A stretch of 55,873 nucleotides of DNA. Origin: a virus. The notes beneath the pieces are model-generated. The model was not told where the DNA came from. It was given only the letters and a program-made list of their open reading frames with translations, and did no database searches. The stretch covers positions 1-55,873 of the IMG/VR virus record IMGVR_UViG_3300025128_000048. One strand, written 5' to 3'. The position numbers were made by a program, and so were the translations under genes. This document shows positions 1 through 5,721 of the stretch, one piece after another; position 1 is the first letter of the stretch; the number at the start of each line of letters is the position of its first letter.

Positions 1-116
1 AGATTATCTACATACTTTGCTATATCGCCTATATCGTTGGCGGTATTAATGGTAGACTTAATACCATCTACGGCACTCTTCACCAGTGCGATACCCGCAA
101 GGGTTTCTGCAATCAT
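1..116 (-). CDS. N-terminal fragment of the membrane-anchored coiled-coil protein (contig-end copy)
   Basis: Reading leftward from ATG at 116, this encodes the first 38 residues (MIAETLAGIALVK...) of the protein found complete at 54587-55060. It runs off the window start. The nucleotide sequence is identical to the right-hand copy. It is therefore the same gene seen twice because the contig ends overlap, and not a second gene. Confidence 0.85.
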   Translation of the reverse strand, partial: MIAETLAGIALVKSAVDGIKSTINTANDIGDIAKYVDN

Positions 117-930
117 CTCTGTTCCTCTTTGATTGGTTAATTGTCATATCTTTACGCTGCCAGTGCGGGATTACTAGCATCTACCTGCATCCATTTAGAC
201 CACTCATTGTAGTAGTGACGCATACCTACTTCATCGTGGATTGTACTATTCTCATGCCTACCATGCAAGATGTTACGGGGTTCTGTACCTTCTCGCATTG
301 TAGTACCTTGACCTGCGACACCAAGCAGGTCTTCATGTAAGTTTCTACCAAACGGTCCCCATATGGAGTTATGGTGTTTGATACGTGTCTGTCTTTCTTC
401 TTCTGTGTCCCTACGCAAGCCATAGCCACGGAACTCAATCAATACTTTGTTTGGTCCTAGTGGTGTTACGCTGTCACTGCGATAGGCACTGCCGCGTAGG
501 TTAAAGTTGTAACCGGGGAATAGGTCAACCATGTACCACTGGTTGGGCGGCAGATTGGGAAAAGATAACTCCCCCCTATCTTCAAATCCGTCATACTCTT
601 CATAGTTAACAGTAAAGCTGCTGACGTTAACATGACCATTATCAAAAGGAATATTCTTTCTAGCGAAATACTCATCGTTGAAACCTGACACACGATTAAA
701 ATAATGCATAAAGTCGTGATAGAACTCTGAATTAGTATCGTGCCACAATTTGTAGTTTGTGTCTATGACAGCTTTGTGATAGTGAAATACTTCTAGTTCT
801 TCTGCGTCAATGGCATCTGCAATACAGTCAAATGCGCCGCATGTCCACTCTTCTACACTTTGCGTTGGATTAGGGTCTAGTGTAACCCAGATCATACCAC
901 CGTGTTTTACTTCGCTATGCAGAGGTGTTT
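1..930. repeat. Contig-end overlap, left copy (partner 54945-55873)
   Basis: Bases 1-126 match 54945-55070 exactly. From there to about 930 the two ends stay collinear (offset near 54943) but diverge to an estimated 85% identity by eye across the oxygenase gene, mostly at third codon positions. The gene order on both sides fits one circular molecule. The divergence suggests that two allelic variants were assembled at the two ends. A genuine tandem duplication is the less likely alternative. Confidence 0.8.
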
Positions 931-1234
931 CTACGGTAGCAAAATCATAGGTAATATTTCCAGCAGGTTTACGATGGTCAATATCGTTAGTATTATAATA
1001 AGCCTGAACATTCTCACCATCTATGTTTATTGCAATAACTCTTTTGCCAGCAATTCTTGTAGTCCTGTAGTCACCCTTGTTTCGCATCTCACTGATGTGG
1101 CACATAGGCACCCATACTTTAGAAAAGATATTTTCTTGTTCCTGTTCATATAAACTGTAGTCAGAATATATTAAAGAGTTTATGTACTCTACTTTAGGTT
1201 TCTTTGTCCAGTCTTTATGGTTACGTGGGGGCAT
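152..1234 (-). CDS. Rieske-type oxygenase alpha-subunit homologue lacking the Rieske cluster (methanesulfonate monooxygenase-like)
   Basis: This 360-residue protein has the fold signature of ring-hydroxylating or methanesulfonate oxygenase alpha subunits. The N-terminal stretch FSKVWVPMCHISEM is typical of the family. The mononuclear iron site is visible as NYKLWHDTNSEFYHDFMH (two His, spaced H-x3-H) followed by the C-terminal acidic ligand region NLHEDLLGV. The expected CxH and CxxH ligands of the [2Fe-2S] centre are absent: after QAYYN the sequence goes straight to NDIDHRKPAGNITYDF and then GGMIWVTLDP, some 35-40 residues short of the family norm. It sits in the late arm beside lysis and structural genes. 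Its substrate is unknown. An auxiliary metabolic role, as proposed for HMO-2011, is possible, but electron entry through the usual Rieske centre cannot occur. Confidence 0.75.
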   Translation of the reverse strand: MPPRNHKDWTKKPKVEYINSLIYSDYSLYEQEQENIFSKVWVPMCHISEMRNKGDYRTTRIAGKRVIAINIDGENVQAYYNTNDIDHRKPAGNITYDFATVETPLHSEVKHGGMIWVTLDPNPTQSVEEWTCGAFDCIADAIDAEELEVFHYHKAVIDTNYKLWHDTNSEFYHDFMHYFNRVSGFNDEYFARKNIPFDNGHVNVSSFTVNYEEYDGFEDRGELSFPNLPPNQWYMVDLFPGYNFNLRGSAYRSDSVTPLGPNKVLIEFRGYGLRRDTEEERQTRIKHHNSIWGPFGRNLHEDLLGVAGQGTTMREGTEPRNILHGRHENSTIHDEVGMRHYYNEWSKWMQVDASNPALAA

Positions 1235-1237
1235 AGG

Positions 1238-1444
1238 CTACTCTATAATCTCCAATATCTGACCATCTTTTACTTTAACTTTTAATTCTTTGCATGACCA
1301 TTTCTGGTCAAAGTTATTAGTTGGGCCTACATTGCGTTTTATTTTACGCCGTACAGACAGACATTCAGATAAAGATTGATAAGGAGTATACTCTACTTTT
1401 TCTCCACCCATAACTAGTAACAATACAAAAGTAAGTTCAACCAT
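1238..1444 (-). CDS. Small exported Cys-pair protein
   Basis: This 68-residue protein starts with a hydrophobic, signal-like segment (MVELTFVLLLVMGG). A short domain follows with two cysteines in the pattern SEC...(about 25 residues)...WSC. The layout matches two other late-arm proteins (3827-4069 and 53426-53620), and the three look like a divergent paralogous set. The gene lies 3 nt upstream of the oxygenase start and overlaps the preceding gene by 8 nt, so it is translated in the same late operon. Function is unknown; envelope localisation is inferred. Confidence 0.65.
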   Translation of the reverse strand: MVELTFVLLLVMGGEKVEYTPYQSLSECLSVRRKIKRNVGPTNNFDQKWSCKELKVKVKDGQILEIIE

Positions 1445-1835
1445 CGCCGTTTCTCAACTTCTCTATGTTCTCTTCTAGGTTTGTAATGCGCTTTTCATAA
1501 AACTCTAGCGTTAGCTTTTGCTGCTGATCGTATGGAGCTTTACCACCCTCAATATCTGTCTGCAACTTTTCTAGTTCACTAGCCAAATGCTCAATGAGCA
1601 TAAACTGCTCACTGTCTGCTGGTAAGCTACCCATCTCGCCGCGAGGCCACTTTATACGAAACTCTGTGTTTTGTCCTAAATCAGCTTGCATCATAGTGAT
1701 GTTAGTTTCCATCTGATTTAGTCTTTCTATAATACCAAAGTATGCCCAAGTTGCCACAGACGCTGCAACTACCATGCTTAGTATGTTACGTAATGGTAGC
1801 GCAACTTCTGTGTTTTCGTTTAGTTTTGTAGGCAT
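1437..1835 (-). CDS. Membrane-anchored coiled-coil protein, possible inner-membrane spanin or virion protein
   Basis: This 132-residue protein has one transmembrane helix near the N-terminus (about residues 16-34, RNILSMVVAASVATWAYFGI). A long charged helical region with heptad character follows to the C-terminus (QMETNITMMQ, HLASELEKLQ, ITNLEENIEKL). That N-in, periplasmic coiled-coil topology is the one used by i-spanins, although no companion lipoprotein with a clear lipobox was found. It is translationally coupled on both sides (1-nt overlap upstream, 8-nt overlap downstream). Similar proteins recur in marine podoviruses as hypotheticals. The lysis role is an inference from topology only. 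Confidence 0.6.
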   Translation of the reverse strand: MPTKLNENTEVALPLRNILSMVVAASVATWAYFGIIERLNQMETNITMMQADLGQNTEFRIKWPRGEMGSLPADSEQFMLIEHLASELEKLQTDIEGGKAPYDQQQKLTLEFYEKRITNLEENIEKLRNGDG

Positions 1836-2023
1836 TAGCTTCTATAACCGCCACCTTTGGCTTTATATTGTTTTGCAAGCATCTGAGCTTTTCTAGCACT
1901 CCACTGACCTGCACCACCACCTTTAGTGCCAGCCTTGATGCGGTTAAATAAATTCTTCCGCATCGTAGGCTTGGTGTAGTTTCCGGCTTTGTTAACAGTG
2001 CTTTTTGGTTTATGTCCTGCCAT
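1835..2023 (-). CDS. Small basic protein
   Basis: This 62-residue protein is rich in Lys and Gly (MAGHKPKSTVNKAGNY..., KAGTKGGGAGQWSARKAQML, ending KGGGYRS). It shares a stop/start overlap with the downstream gene. It has no membrane segment or known domain. It belongs to a run of very basic small proteins (1835-3827) that are probably packaged with or bound to DNA. Function is unknown. Confidence 0.65.
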   Translation of the reverse strand: MAGHKPKSTVNKAGNYTKPTMRKNLFNRIKAGTKGGGAGQWSARKAQMLAKQYKAKGGGYRS

Positions 2024-2026
2024 AGC

Positions 2027-2404
2027 TTACTTCTTCTTTTTTGCCATACCGCCGCGCATCATTTTCTTTTTAGCCATCTTAGCCATACCGCCTCCGGCCA
2101 TACGTTTCGGCATTACACCGCCACCACGCATTTTCTTCTTAGCCATTTTAGCCATGCCACCGCCAGCCATCTTCTTTTTGGCTACGGCACCACCACGCAT
2201 CATTTTCTTCTTCTTATCCATTGTGACTCCTCCTCCGCGCATTTTCTTAATAATACCACCTTTAGCTCTACGGACTCCCTCTTCATCTACTTTGGTAAGT
2301 CCTAGCATATCAGCGATTTCGTTTTTTGAAAAACCGCCCTCACGAATCATTTTCATAAATTCAGATTCTCTAGTGGTTTTTTTATCCTTGTTGTGATTGC
2401 CCAT
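2027..2404 (-). CDS. Lys/Met/Gly-repeat basic protein
   Basis: This 125-residue protein has two parts. Residues 1-45 look globular, with a helix-turn-helix-like stretch (GFSKNEIADMLGLTKVDEEG). From about residue 48 it is a degenerate tandem repeat of units such as KKKMRGGG and MAGGGMAKMAKKK, carrying a very high positive charge. The repeat is visible in the DNA as alternating ccgcc(t/a)cc and ttcttttt blocks, and it opens a long spurious antisense frame. A nucleic-acid-binding or condensing virion component is the simplest reading; there is no direct evidence. It is tightly packed between neighbours. Confidence 0.65.
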   Translation of the reverse strand: MGNHNKDKKTTRESEFMKMIREGGFSKNEIADMLGLTKVDEEGVRRAKGGIIKKMRGGGVTMDKKKKMMRGGAVAKKKMAGGGMAKMAKKKMRGGGVMPKRMAGGGMAKMAKKKMMRGGMAKKKK

Positions 2405-2921
2405 TTCTTAATCTCCTTCTGTCTAATACTAGGCTATGAAACACTTCTACTGGGAAATGTTTATAATAACCAGACTTCTCCAGACTTAATGCTGCATCGT
2501 CTAGTTTTGATAGTAGCTGCACAAACACCATGCAATATTCTAATGTCTCATCTGTGACACCATCATCTACTAAGAAATCCAGACCTGCCTCTTGTGCATC
2601 ATAGTCTGGATGAAACACCATTAGGTGCATATCTACACCTGCTATGGACATGGCTTCATTTACACCATCGCACCACCCGTCTAGGTACTCCATCTCAGGT
2701 AAGTTTTCTTCGGCCCATACAACTATATCATAGTCATGTGAAGAAAACTTTTTTATTTCGTCTGCTAATCCTTCTAGCCCAGTATTAATACTGAAGATGA
2801 CTTTATCATCTAGCCATGCTTGTTTAGCATATGGGCAAGGCGGTAGTCCATTTAGTTTCTCACTTGGAACTTCAAGAAACTCATGTGACCATTTCCGTAT
2901 ATCAGCTTCTACGGGATGCAC
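2382..2921 (-). CDS. Conserved hypothetical protein with CPYAK motif
   Basis: This is about 179 residues if started at GTG 2921 (VHPVEADIRKW...). An in-frame ATG at 3035 would lengthen it but overlap the upstream gene by 134 nt. The sequence has a conserved-looking core: LNGLPPCPYAKQAWLDDKV, then HDYDIVVWAEENLPEM and VDMHLMVFHPDY. The CPxAK element recalls DUF1415-like proteins, but this is weak. The C-terminus overlaps the downstream repeat protein by 23 nt. Proteins of this type occur in other marine phages, often near oxygenase genes (from memory). Function is unknown. Confidence 0.6.
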   Translation of the reverse strand: MHPVEADIRKWSHEFLEVPSEKLNGLPPCPYAKQAWLDDKVIFSINTGLEGLADEIKKFSSHDYDIVVWAEENLPEMEYLDGWCDGVNEAMSIAGVDMHLMVFHPDYDAQEAGLDFLVDDGVTDETLEYCMVFVQLLSKLDDAALSLEKSGYYKHFPVEVFHSLVLDRRRLRNGQSQQG

Positions 2922-3204
2922 GGGTCTTTTTCTTCTGTGATTCAATGAACCTACGGTATACACTAGCTGCAGCAAATTTTCCCGCTGCTTTGGCTCGTTG
3001 TTCCATAGCGATAGCAGCTTGTGTCTTGTGAGCATGTGAACGTCCTGATGCTTTTATCTTACGCACAGATGCCTCCGCATCTTTGACTGTGGCAAACTTC
3101 AGACCTTTGATAGTACCTTTAGGGTTTTCATCCGTGTACAGGTCACTGTGTTTCTTAGACCCGGCGGGTTGGCCCTTTTTTCTTGGTATTCTTCTTAGCG
3201 ACAC
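2902..3204 (-). CDS. Basic conserved phage protein
   Basis: This 100-residue, strongly basic protein (MSLRRIPRKKGQPAGSKKHS...) has a helical, Lys/Arg/Ala-rich C-terminal half (ASVRKIKASGRSHAHKTQAA ... AAASVYRRFIESQKKK). Its composition resembles the 84-residue protein at 54312-54566. It overlaps both the upstream 49-residue gene (50 nt) and the downstream gene (about 20 nt), as is typical of this dense late operon. It is probably a DNA-binding virion or packaging-associated protein; the role is not known. Confidence 0.65.
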   Translation of the reverse strand: MSLRRIPRKKGQPAGSKKHSDLYTDENPKGTIKGLKFATVKDAEASVRKIKASGRSHAHKTQAAIAMEQRAKAAGKFAAASVYRRFIESQKKKTRASRRS

Positions 3205-3304
3205 TTGGTAACAATCCTTTGTTTACTGCTCTTGCTCTTTCACTGAAGCCTAACTTTTGGCCTGAACGTATCTTACGTTTTATTGTGGATACTTTAGCAA
3301 CCAT
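3155..3304 (-). CDS. Small basic protein (49 aa)
   Basis: ATG at 3304 overlaps the stop of the upstream gene (TAATG), and the frame runs to TAA at 3155. The product is 49 residues (MVAKVSTIKRKIRSGQKLGF..., ending KKKGPTRRV). Lys and Arg make up about a third of it. The exact stop-start overlap on one side, the in-phase filling of an otherwise empty 100-nt gap, and the compositional match to neighbours support it as real. Function is unknown. Confidence 0.6.
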   Translation of the reverse strand: MVAKVSTIKRKIRSGQKLGFSERARAVNKGLLPSVAKKNTKKKGPTRRV

Positions 3305-3525
3305 TATTTTTTTAGAATCTTTTTAACTACGTCTGGTCTTTCTTTAGCTAATGCTTTTAATCCGGGGTTTAAATTTTCTGTAACCAATGCACCTTCGTTA
3401 AGATACATATGCTTCTTTCCATTAGCCATGCCACCCATAGCCATTTTCATTGGACCTTTGCCCTTTTTCATTTCAGCCATACCTACAGATATAGCAATTA
3501 CGGGGACTTTTTTCTTCTTAGTCAT
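3304..3525 (-). CDS. Small Lys/Met/Gly-rich protein
   Basis: This 73-residue protein (MTKKKKVPVIAISVGMAEMK...) has a GGMANGKKHMYLNEGALV centre and a basic C-terminus (RPDVVKKILKK). The MKMAMGGMANGKK part resembles the repeat units of the 2027-2404 protein, which suggests shared ancestry of low-complexity segments. It is adjacent by stop-start overlap to both neighbours. Function is unknown. Confidence 0.6.
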   Translation of the reverse strand: MTKKKKVPVIAISVGMAEMKKGKGPMKMAMGGMANGKKHMYLNEGALVTENLNPGLKALAKERPDVVKKILKK

Positions 3526-3827
3526 TAGTATTTTCCTTTACGTGTTTTGGGGCTAGACTGTTTTGGTTTACCTGCCCCACCCCACAAGGTACGACATGCC
3601 CAATATCGTGCTGACAATATGTCACTAGCTGTATCACACTTGTGTCTGGCACGAAACGACTTACGTGCTGCAGCACTATAGTTGTGACCATAGCCTGTAG
3701 CACCAAAATGAATTAATCTGATTGTCTCACCCTTCTTGGCAAGAACCATTTTCTTTTTACCCGGACGATTAGATTTGATAGGTTTGTTATAGCCGGGAAA
3801 TGTTATGCCACGATATTTGACAGACAT
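3525..3827 (-). CDS. Conserved basic phage protein with HFGATGYGHNYS motif
   Basis: This 100-residue protein contains a recognisable block, RLIHFGATGYGHNYSAAARK, followed by SFRARHKCD and a terminal SARYWACRTLWGG segment. The same arrangement is common in short phage proteins of unknown function. His and Cys residues (HFG, GHN, RHKC, ACR) could form a small metal site, but no canonical zinc motif is present. It shares its start with the stop of the upstream gene and is part of the late operon. Confidence 0.7.
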   Translation of the reverse strand: MSVKYRGITFPGYNKPIKSNRPGKKKMVLAKKGETIRLIHFGATGYGHNYSAAARKSFRARHKCDTASDILSARYWACRTLWGGAGKPKQSSPKTRKGKY

Positions 3828-4069
3828 TATGTAGACAACTCCTCTGTAGGTAGTTCGGGTATTTTAGGTGATTCGTTAAACATTAAAGTCATTGGACCAC
3901 AAGATGCTGCCCAATCTCTTATTTCACCTTTATCTAATCTATGCTGATGCATTTGTAGCACAGCTTCTTCTGTAGGACACTCAACTACATTTTCTGTGTA
4001 GCTTTTAAGGGTGCCATCTGGCATGACTATTACGGATAGGAATACATAAAAGGTAATAGGTATCATCAC
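3827..4069 (-). CDS. Small exported Cys-pair protein
   Basis: This 80-residue protein has an N-terminal hydrophobic segment (MIPITFYVFLSVIVM). The body has the pattern VEC...(about 22 residues)...WAASC, matching the proteins at 1238-1444 and 53426-53620. A signal-anchored or secreted periplasmic location with a disulfide is plausible. It overlaps the upstream gene by 4 nt. The role is unknown; superinfection exclusion or lysis timing are only possibilities. Confidence 0.6.
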   Translation of the reverse strand: MMIPITFYVFLSVIVMPDGTLKSYTENVVECPTEEAVLQMHQHRLDKGEIRDWAASCGPMTLMFNESPKIPELPTEELST

Positions 4070-4284
4070 TCATCTTTCTCTTTCCACCCTTCAGCCCTCA
4101 TTGCATCTTCTACGTGCTTTAAAGTAAATGAACGACCATAGTGCGCCTCTACTGCCTGTCGCACATAGAAGACATCACTGTGGGGGATATGTAAACGGTC
4201 TAATGAATTAGTACAGATAGCACGATAAAATGCTTCTAGTACATTATCTGTGTATAGTTTTACAGATTTTTTAGCCAATGTCAA
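4066..4284 (-). CDS. First gene of the left late operon, unknown function
   Basis: This 72-residue protein (MTLAKKSVKLYTDNVLEAFY...) is predicted to be mostly helical, with a possible DNA-binding or adaptor fold (HSDVFYVRQAVEAHYGRSFT, HVEDAMRAEGW). It is the first gene downstream of the leftward promoter at 4445-4474, with a leader of about 150 nt that contains AAGTGT operator-like motifs. No domain is recognised. Confidence 0.6.
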   Translation of the reverse strand: MTLAKKSVKLYTDNVLEAFYRAICTNSLDRLHIPHSDVFYVRQAVEAHYGRSFTLKHVEDAMRAEGWKEKDE

Positions 4285-4366
4285 GAACTTTCTTTTATTT
4301 AATTACAGATATAGGCAGTTAAAGTGTATTAACAAAGAAAATTTAGTATAGTCTAACTTTAAAATC

Positions 4367-4438
4367 CATTTAAGTGCTATAGTTAAAGAGTTTTTAAAGA
4401 ATTACTATATAGACATTTAAGTGTAATCACTTTAAGTG
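4367..4438. promoter_or_regulatory. AAGTGT operator-like motifs downstream of the late promoter
   Basis: AAGTG-TAAT-CACTT-T-AAGTG (4419-4438) forms two overlapping perfect dyads right at the predicted start of the leftward transcript. The 10-mer CATTTAAGTG occurs at 4367-4376 and again at 4414-4423, 47 bp apart. Related half-sites lie at 4323 and, inverted, at 4574. A regulator binding here would sit on the start site of the left late promoter. No protein binding is demonstrated. Confidence 0.5.
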
Positions 4439-4444
4439 TGTTTA

Positions 4445-4474
4445 GTTATACATAATTATACCAGATTTTGTCAA
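4445..4474 (-). promoter_or_regulatory. Leftward sigma70-like late promoter
   Basis: On the minus strand, TTGACA (4474-4469), an 18-bp spacer and TATAAC (4450-4445) lie upstream of the late genes starting at 4284. The -10 belongs to the shared form GTATAAY seen at three other minus-strand promoters. Confidence 0.6.
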
Positions 4475-4710
4475 GCCCGTCAACCCCTACTATTAAAAAA
4501 TATTAATATGCCTAATATTTAGGCAATTGCACGATACTTGAGCATATACATGGTGTCAGTTGTTCTTGTGGTTAACACTTAATTTTCCTGATCTGTGTAT
4601 TTATACATATACATATACGCATACCCCCCCGGTGGCACCTGCCCTGCCGCCTTACCGCGCCTGCATGTGCCGCATTATGCCTCTGTGTAGCGCATGGTAA
4701 GAGCCACCTT

Positions 4711-4726
4711 GGTCCAACATTGGACC
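4711..4726. repeat. GTCCAA-N2-TTGGAC inverted repeat, copy 1
   Basis: GGTCCAA-CA-TTGGACC is a perfect 7-bp dyad followed by CTAAA. Related copies lie at 5501, 6285 and 7982. This copy lies in the intergenic control region. Confidence 0.75.
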
Positions 4727-4867
4727 TAAAGCATTGAAAATGCTGTATCTTATTCCGTCAAGCCAGTTGCTTGCAACTGTTATGGTATCAGTTGCCATCC
4801 GAAGGATGAATGTTGAAGGTCAACTTTTCCAGATTGCAACGAAGTTGAAGAGTTGATGCATCTATCC

Positions 4868-4887
4868 TGTATAGCCAGAGCTATACA
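4868..4887. repeat. Perfect 8-bp inverted repeat with 4-nt loop
   Basis: TGTATAGC-CAGA-GCTATACA lies about 200 nt upstream of the first early gene. There is no following T-run, so an operator or origin element is more likely than a terminator. Confidence 0.6.
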
Positions 4888-5070
4888 CTTTCAACCACAA
4901 ACCATACCCCCTACACGTGTACGCATGATGCGCATACACACACGCGGAAAACTTCACGCCTGTTTCCCCACGCATAATGCGCAGGAGAAATCGCGCACAG
5001 TTTTTTGTTGCAATTTTCAAAACAATCGGGTTACAAAGTAAGGGTCAAACGGCACTGATGCCACAACCAA

Positions 5071-5085
5071 CTAAACGGAGTTTAG
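5071..5085 (+). promoter_or_regulatory. Ribosome-binding hairpin with GGA loop (copy 1)
   Basis: CTAAAC-GGA-GTTTAG: a 6-bp stem places GGA, the Shine-Dalgarno core, in the loop. ATG at 5088 follows 8 nt later. The same architecture with different but complementary stems occurs at 5704, 6304 and 20874. The ACGGA core resembles the ANGGA loop motif bound by CsrA/RsmA proteins. Confidence 0.6.
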
Positions 5086-5087
5086 AT

Positions 5088-5675
5088 ATGACACAGAAAA
5101 TTGTTAACGAAGTTATCGCCGCTGAGATCAACACTCTTGAAGCTGAAGGCAAAGCCTTAGCCGAAATGTGGACAACTATCTGCAAGGCAGATAAGGCTCG
5201 GTTCACCAAGTCAGTCAAGGCAGATGGCTTTGACACACGGCTTGGAAAGCTGATGCAAAAGCTGAAGGCTGAAGGCGGTGAGCGGATTTCATCCGACAGG
5301 CTGAAAGATTGCAATATCAATGGAATTGATAAACGCCGCAGAGCAGAGGCTCTCTGGTTCGTTGAAAACGAAACTGAAGCAAGGGCCTTCATCAAAGCCT
5401 CAAAGAAAGGCTTCACCAACTTGACTGCACTGCAAGCCGCAATGCGGAAAGCCGCTAAAGCGGTTGAGCCAAAAGCTGAAACCAACGAAGTTGAGCCTAA
5501 GTCCAATGTTGGACCTACCAACGAAGTTGAGGCAAAGCCAGAGGCCAAGCCAACACCAGAAGCCCTTGTGCTTGCATTGCTTACACAATGTCGTGAAAAC
5601 GACATCCCTGTTAGCGAGGTGCTTGCCATCCTTAACCAAAAGGTTAAGCCCCAAAACAAAAAGGCAGTAGCGTAA
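5088..5675 (+). CDS. First early gene, helical protein with EVEPK-type linker
   Basis: This 195-residue protein starts at ATG 5088, chosen because a hairpin-displayed GGAG precedes it; an upstream frame back to 4977 lacks such a site. Residues 1-125 are charged and helical (IVNEVIAAEINTLEAEGKAL, ARFTKSVKADGFDTRLGKL). Residues 128-160 are a Pro/Glu/Lys linker with repeats (EVEPK, EVEAK, EAKP). The C-terminus is a short helical tail (LVLALLTQCRENDIPVSEVL). One GTCCAA dyad repeat lies inside the linker-coding DNA. As the first early gene it may be a host-takeover or regulatory protein, but no domain is recognised. Confidence 0.7.
   Translation: MTQKIVNEVIAAEINTLEAEGKALAEMWTTICKADKARFTKSVKADGFDTRLGKLMQKLKAEGGERISSDRLKDCNINGIDKRRRAEALWFVENETEARAFIKASKKGFTNLTALQAAMRKAAKAVEPKAETNEVEPKSNVGPTNEVEAKPEAKPTPEALVLALLTQCRENDIPVSEVLAILNQKVKPQNKKAVA
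5501..5514. repeat. GTCCAA-N2-TTGGAC inverted repeat, copy 2
   Basis: GTCCAA-TG-TTGGAC followed by CTACCAAC lies inside the first early gene, where it encodes SNVGPT in the low-complexity linker. The element is tolerated within coding sequence only at this flexible site. Confidence 0.7.
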
Positions 5676-5703
5676 GCTACTGTCTACCCTTCCTTTCAAC
5701 TTA

Positions 5704-5718
5704 CAATACGGAGTATTG
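5704..5718 (+). promoter_or_regulatory. Ribosome-binding hairpin with GGA loop (copy 2)
   Basis: CAATAC-GGA-GTATTG has a 6-bp stem with the SD core in the loop, 9 nt before ATG 5722. Relative to copy 1 the stem bases differ on both sides in a pairing-preserving way. Confidence 0.6.
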
Positions 5719-5721
5719 AAA

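Larger units (their letters stand above)
4285..5087. other. Divergent intergenic control region, palindrome-dense; candidate origin or attachment region
   Basis: About 800 nt without a convincing gene separate the leftward late arm from the rightward early arm. The left half is AT-rich and carries a leftward promoter with AAGTGT motifs. The middle (about 4620-4720) is abruptly GC-rich. Perfect inverted repeats include GCCTAA-TAT-TTAGGC (4509-4523), AGCATT-GAA-AATGCT (4730-4744), CAGTTGC-TT-GCAACTG (4764-4779), TGTATAGC-CAGA-GCTATACA (4868-4887) and TACACGTGTA (4912-4921). Three GCATNATGC palindromes (4672, 4923, 4972) look iteron-like. No tRNA-like attachment core was found. An origin function is an inference. 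Confidence 0.5.

Noticed and set aside
1989-2396. Long plus-strand frames opposite the 2027-2404 gene
   Set aside because: They are antisense translations of the purine-rich Lys/Met/Gly repeat, giving Pro/Ile/Phe-rich low complexity with no ribosome-binding site, against the direction of the operon.
4509-4523. GCCTAA-TAT-TTAGGC hairpin as a terminator
   Set aside because: The stem is short and AT-rich; the nearest T-run on either strand is about 10 nt away and no transcript is expected to end there.
4620-4730. Possible tRNA in the GC-rich block
   Set aside because: No T-loop (GTTCRAAT-type) sequence or consistent cloverleaf arms could be found.
4853-5041. 62-aa plus-strand frame in the divergent intergenic region
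   Set aside because: Its sequence is made of repeated Thr/His/Arg from palindromic DNA, it has no good SD, and it runs through several inverted repeats; regulatory DNA is the better explanation.
4977-5087. N-terminal extension of the first early gene
   Set aside because: The hairpin-displayed GGAG at 5077-5080 points to ATG 5088; the extension is Arg/Phe-rich and lies in the control region.
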